This document shows positions 22,036-24,565 of a DNA stretch of 24,565 bases, in pieces. Made by a program: the position numbers and the translations under genes. The stretch covers positions 1-24,565 of the IMG/VR virus record IMGVR_UViG_3300037343_000205, one strand, 5' to 3'. The stretch's first letter is position 1. The number at the start of each line of letters is the position of its first letter. The notes below the pieces were generated by a model, which was given only the letters and a program-made list of their open reading frames with translations, made no database searches and was not told the origin of the DNA. The stretch comes from a virus.

Positions 22036-22482
22036 GTGACGGTTACAAAAGCGTGTTTTTCAGATTTACAGCAAATGGCGGTACTTGGCAGTCACGTAAC
22101 GAAGACAGTCATGCCTTTTTTGCCAAATGATAAAGATCGAGTATACTCACTAATGAGAGGGTATATTTCGGATAGAAATGCGATGTTATTGGTTTCAAAA
22201 AACAACGATGTTATTCAAGGTGGTGCATTAGCAATAACAGCTAACAATCCATACGCAAAGAAAATGAATACTCAGCTCATTGGACTCTACACTACGATAG
22301 CAGGCGATGGGATTGAAATGTTTTCTCGTATCAATAACTGGTTTGAAAGTCGCGCCAACAGTTTAATATTATGTTATGCAGCACCGGCAGATACACGCCT
22401 AGATAAGTTACTGCATTTAAAATTCAATCTACAGCGTCAAGGCACGATGCTAGTCAGGAGCAAATACAATGGGATTTCTTAG
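22036..22482 (+). CDS. GNAT-like protein in the virion module (148 aa)
   Basis: GTG 22036 gives 148 residues and follows the preceding stop by eight bases; the ribosome site is weak (GGAT about 11 bases away). The layout resembles a GNAT acyltransferase fold: a first helix pair, then AMLLVSKNNDVIQGGALAIT (strands 2-3, about 56-75), QLIGLYTTIAGDGIEMFSRI (about 86-105) at the acetyl-CoA site, and a closing LLHLKFNLQRQGTMLVRS. The usual R/Q-x-x-G-x-G/A loop is degenerate (IAGDGIEMF), so activity is doubtful. GNAT-like proteins are often seen among podovirus structural genes. It overlaps the next gene by 14 bases. Confidence 0.5.
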   Translation: MTVTKACFSDLQQMAVLGSHVTKTVMPFLPNDKDRVYSLMRGYISDRNAMLLVSKNNDVIQGGALAITANNPYAKKMNTQLIGLYTTIAGDGIEMFSRINNWFESRANSLILCYAAPADTRLDKLLHLKFNLQRQGTMLVRSKYNGIS

Positions 22483-23173
22483 TAGTATTGTAAAAGGCGT
22501 CAAAGGCATTTTTAAAGGAATTAAAAAAGTAGTTAGTTCTGCTTGGAAAGGAATTAAAAAATTTGCTAAAAGTAAGGTTGGTAAACTTGTTATAGGAGCG
22601 GCTTTAATTTATTTTGGAGCAGGCGCTCTTGCTGGTTCAGGAGGAGCGGCAACATCAGCAACCGGAACTGCTTTGACATCATCTACTACAGCAGCAGCAG
22701 CCGGAACTGGTGCAGCAGCCGGAACTGGCACAGGATTAGGAACTGCTTTAGCTGGTGTTGTCCCAGCCGCACCCGCGTTGCCAGGTACACTTGCAGGTGC
22801 GAGTACTGCAGGAGGTGTAACTGGCGCTGGTGCGACTGCCCAGTCTGTTGCGGGTGCGACTGCCTTGAATACAGCAGGAGCTGGTACAGCCGCCACCCCT
22901 GGATTGATGTCCCAAGTTGGTTCTGCGGCAAAAAGCGTAGGAAGTGCAATGGCGGCTAATCCCGAACTAACAATTGCAGGAGGTGCAGCACTCTCGTCAA
23001 TGTTCCAGCCGACTGCAGCAGAAGACTATGAAGCCATGATGAAAGCAAAGCAAGACGGCAGTAACATCGCTGGTGTTAACTACGATGGATCTGGAAGTCA
23101 AATCGACATTGGTTTAGTAAGACGAGCTCAGCGCGACGATCTGCGTAAACCGACATACAATAATAGAGGATAA
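22469..23173 (+). CDS. Cationic amphipathic, Ala/Gly-rich virion protein (putative)
   Basis: In this 234-residue protein, residues 5-38 form a strongly cationic amphipathic helix with KG/KK spaced among hydrophobics (IVKGVKGIFKGIKKVVSSAW), followed by a hydrophobic segment (LVIGAALIYFGAGALAG, about 40-56). A long low-complexity Ala/Gly/Thr region runs from about 57 to 185, and the C-terminus is mixed and polar. AGGAG lies 8 bases before ATG 22469. The combination suits a membrane-active protein released from the virion during DNA ejection, inferred from composition and neighbours. No family motif is visible. A role in lysis is less likely, as it is away from the lysis cassette. Confidence 0.55.
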   Translation: MGFLSSIVKGVKGIFKGIKKVVSSAWKGIKKFAKSKVGKLVIGAALIYFGAGALAGSGGAATSATGTALTSSTTAAAAGTGAAAGTGTGLGTALAGVVPAAPALPGTLAGASTAGGVTGAGATAQSVAGATALNTAGAGTAATPGLMSQVGSAAKSVGSAMAANPELTIAGGAALSSMFQPTAAEDYEAMMKAKQDGSNIAGVNYDGSGSQIDIGLVRRAQRDDLRKPTYNNRG

Positions 23174-23177
23174 GATC

Positions 23178-23693
23178 ATGCCTGAAGGTTTAATGAGTAG
23201 AGCTAAAAATGCTCAGCAACCGACTTCAATGCCCGAAACCACTGAACAGGAAAGTGGTGAAGGTGAAGCGGTATCGCCTGAAGATCAGCAGGCCTATGAT
23301 GACGCTATGCAAATGGTAGGTCAACTAATCTATAAAAACGAGCAGATTAGTGACAAGCTTGTTGCGATGGTGAAGCAAGAAGATCCTGCCACCGGCATTG
23401 CAGATGCGTCAGCTTTTGTTCTTAGTAAAATTGAAGAGACATTCCAAGGTGAGTATCCTGAGGACCTAATCGTTCAGACTGCAGATGAGATATCTGACTT
23501 AATAATGGAACTTGTTGAGGCTTCTGGCACTGTTTCGGAGGTAACCGAGGACATTGCAGTTAAAGCTAAAGGATTGCTGACACAACAGCTCATTGAAGCT
23601 TATGGTATAGATCCTCAAGACTTTGAAAATGCCACGCAAGATGTGTCGGAAGAAGATCTTGAAGAATATAGTAAAATGTTTGGAGCAGTCTAA
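23178..23693 (+). CDS. Acidic helical protein of unknown function (171 aa)
   Basis: This strongly acidic, mostly helical protein has Glu/Asp clusters throughout (TEQESGEGEAVSPEDQQAYDD, TQDVSEEDLEEY) and a disordered-looking first 35 residues. AGAGGATAAGATC precedes ATG 23178. It overlaps the next gene by one base (TAATG). I do not recognise a family. As a partner to the cationic protein just upstream it could act as a chaperone or assembly factor; this is only inferred from the opposite charges and adjacency. Confidence 0.62.
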   Translation: MPEGLMSRAKNAQQPTSMPETTEQESGEGEAVSPEDQQAYDDAMQMVGQLIYKNEQISDKLVAMVKQEDPATGIADASAFVLSKIEETFQGEYPEDLIVQTADEISDLIMELVEASGTVSEVTEDIAVKAKGLLTQQLIEAYGIDPQDFENATQDVSEEDLEEYSKMFGAV

Positions 23694-24553
23694 TGAGTGG
23701 TTTACTTAGTCGTATAGCAGTGGGATTAGGCGAAGGCGCTCAGGTCTATGGCAAACTAACATTAGAAAAGCAACGCGAAGAAAGGCTTGCAGCACTACAA
23801 GAAAAAATGCAAAAAGACACTCAAGAATTTCAAACCAGTGAGAATAAGAGCAATCAAAGCTTTACGTCTGCTGAAAACGTTAATCAGCGAGACTTTCAAG
23901 CAGAACAAAATAACCTTGATCGTACTCTACGACTTGATTCAGCTAAGTCTAAAGCTGCGAGTCAAAATAAAGATACTGTCAAAGATATTCAATATGCAGA
24001 TGATTTCAGCGGTAATATGACCATTACAAAAACAAGTGGCAAGCAGACTCGATACGATGCCGATTCTGATACCTACTACGAACTTGGAAAAGGTAAACCT
24101 GAAATCACAGAGAGCATGCGCGATCAAGCGATGAAGTGGGGTCGAGATTTTGCGGAACAGCAAGCAAAAACTTTTGGCAAAGACAAAACCGATTTTCCAG
24201 TTGTACAAAGTGAGGATCGAGCAGGAGTTCTAGCAGGTCAACTTTTTTTAAATGCGATGACTTCTGGACCTGAAGCAGCAGAAAAATTCAAAACTGAAGC
24301 AGCTAAACAAGGATTTAGTTTCATTGAAAAACAAGCAGTAGACACACCTGAAATCGTTGACAGTGTAAAAAGTGGAAAGCTTTCTACAAGTAAAAATGAA
24401 TCATCAACATCTAAAGCTGGCGCTCAACTACAAGTTGCTTTCGATCGATATCCTAATACCGACCAAAAAGAACTTGCACAAGCAATGATTGACAGTAGAA
24501 GTGTACCGGAGTCTGTAAAGAAGCAGGCAAGAGCATTTCTAAAAGCCAATTGA
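23693..24553 (+). CDS. Coiled-coil virion-module protein (286 aa)
   Basis: It starts in the TAATG overlap. After a short hydrophobic start (GLLSRIAVGLGEGAQVYG), residues 22-90 are a charged, Gln/Asn-rich helix (EKQREERLAALQEKMQKDTQ). A small globular part follows with TYYELGKGKPEITESMRDQ, and the C-terminus (about 245-286) is helical with FDRYPNTDQKELAQAMIDS. The gene ends 12 bases before the window edge, so the next gene is not visible. It is probably another internal virion or ejection protein; no family is recognised and no lytic-transglycosylase or protease motif is seen. Confidence 0.6.
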   Translation: MSGLLSRIAVGLGEGAQVYGKLTLEKQREERLAALQEKMQKDTQEFQTSENKSNQSFTSAENVNQRDFQAEQNNLDRTLRLDSAKSKAASQNKDTVKDIQYADDFSGNMTITKTSGKQTRYDADSDTYYELGKGKPEITESMRDQAMKWGRDFAEQQAKTFGKDKTDFPVVQSEDRAGVLAGQLFLNAMTSGPEAAEKFKTEAAKQGFSFIEKQAVDTPEIVDSVKSGKLSTSKNESSTSKAGAQLQVAFDRYPNTDQKELAQAMIDSRSVPESVKKQARAFLKAN

Positions 24554-24565
24554 CAATAGTTAAGC

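Noticed and set aside
21909-22130. Frame with VQAVVQAVVQAV repeats bridging the 704-residue and GNAT-like genes, as a possible frameshift product
   Set aside because: It is the 12-base AGGG repeat read in another frame. No slippery sequence or supporting ribosome site was seen.
1-24565. Prophage interpretation
   Set aside because: No integrase, attachment-site pair, repressor or host gene is visible. Genes outside the window could change this, so it is unproven and not excluded.

Overview
The window looks like the structural half of a tailed-phage genome, most likely a short-tailed (podovirus-type) phage of a gammaproteobacterium. This is inferred from gene content and order: terminase, portal, scaffold, capsid, tail adaptor, a long nozzle-like protein, an S74 tail fibre, a lysis cassette and ejection-type proteins. 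I see no sheath, tail tube or tape-measure gene, and no integrase or repressor. The AT-leaning composition and AGGTGA-type ribosome sites fit Shewanella/Vibrio/Pseudoalteromonas-like hosts, but the host cannot be fixed from this sequence. No database search was possible; family names rest on motifs, length and gene order.

Layout. (1) 1-1771, minus strand: a leftward run of small genes ending in a DUF3560 protein cut by the window edge. It includes three short, very acidic unknown proteins and a 32-residue membrane peptide. Two of the genes share a repeated leader with two RNA hairpins. (2) 1772-2894: about 1.1 kb with no convincing gene. It holds a pair of back-to-back promoter-like modules with a repeated GTAC-N7-GTAC box, a cluster of TGAGTCA/GTCA words biased to one strand, a TA and GGCTGT microsatellite, and a likely promoter for the rightward genes. 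(3) 2895-12445, plus strand: packaging and head genes (small and large terminase, two unknowns, portal, an unknown, scaffold, major capsid protein, a cysteine-pair protein, a decoration-like protein, terminator, two unknowns, tail adaptor). (4) 12462-17638: tail nozzle-like protein and a 1045-residue repeat-rich fibre ending in a self-cleaving S74 chaperone. (5) 17639-19803: a tightly overlapping lysis cassette (membrane/coiled-coil protein, DUF7338-like protein, GH108 muramidase, two-helix membrane protein, 3TM holin). (6) 19843-24553: a new promoter followed by a likely virion-internal module: a 704-residue repeat protein, a GNAT-like protein, a cationic amphipathic/Ala-Gly-rich protein, an acidic protein and a coiled-coil protein.

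How it fits together: the divergent intergenic region probably drives early-type genes leftward and virion genes rightward. Overlapping start/stop codons across the head and lysis genes suggest translational coupling. A hairpin after the capsid gene and a terminator after the decoration gene would help keep head-protein messages abundant. No defence island, CRISPR array, tRNA or transposon was found. The least expected signals are the covarying leader hairpins, the intergenic motif cluster and the exact 55-residue repeat protein.
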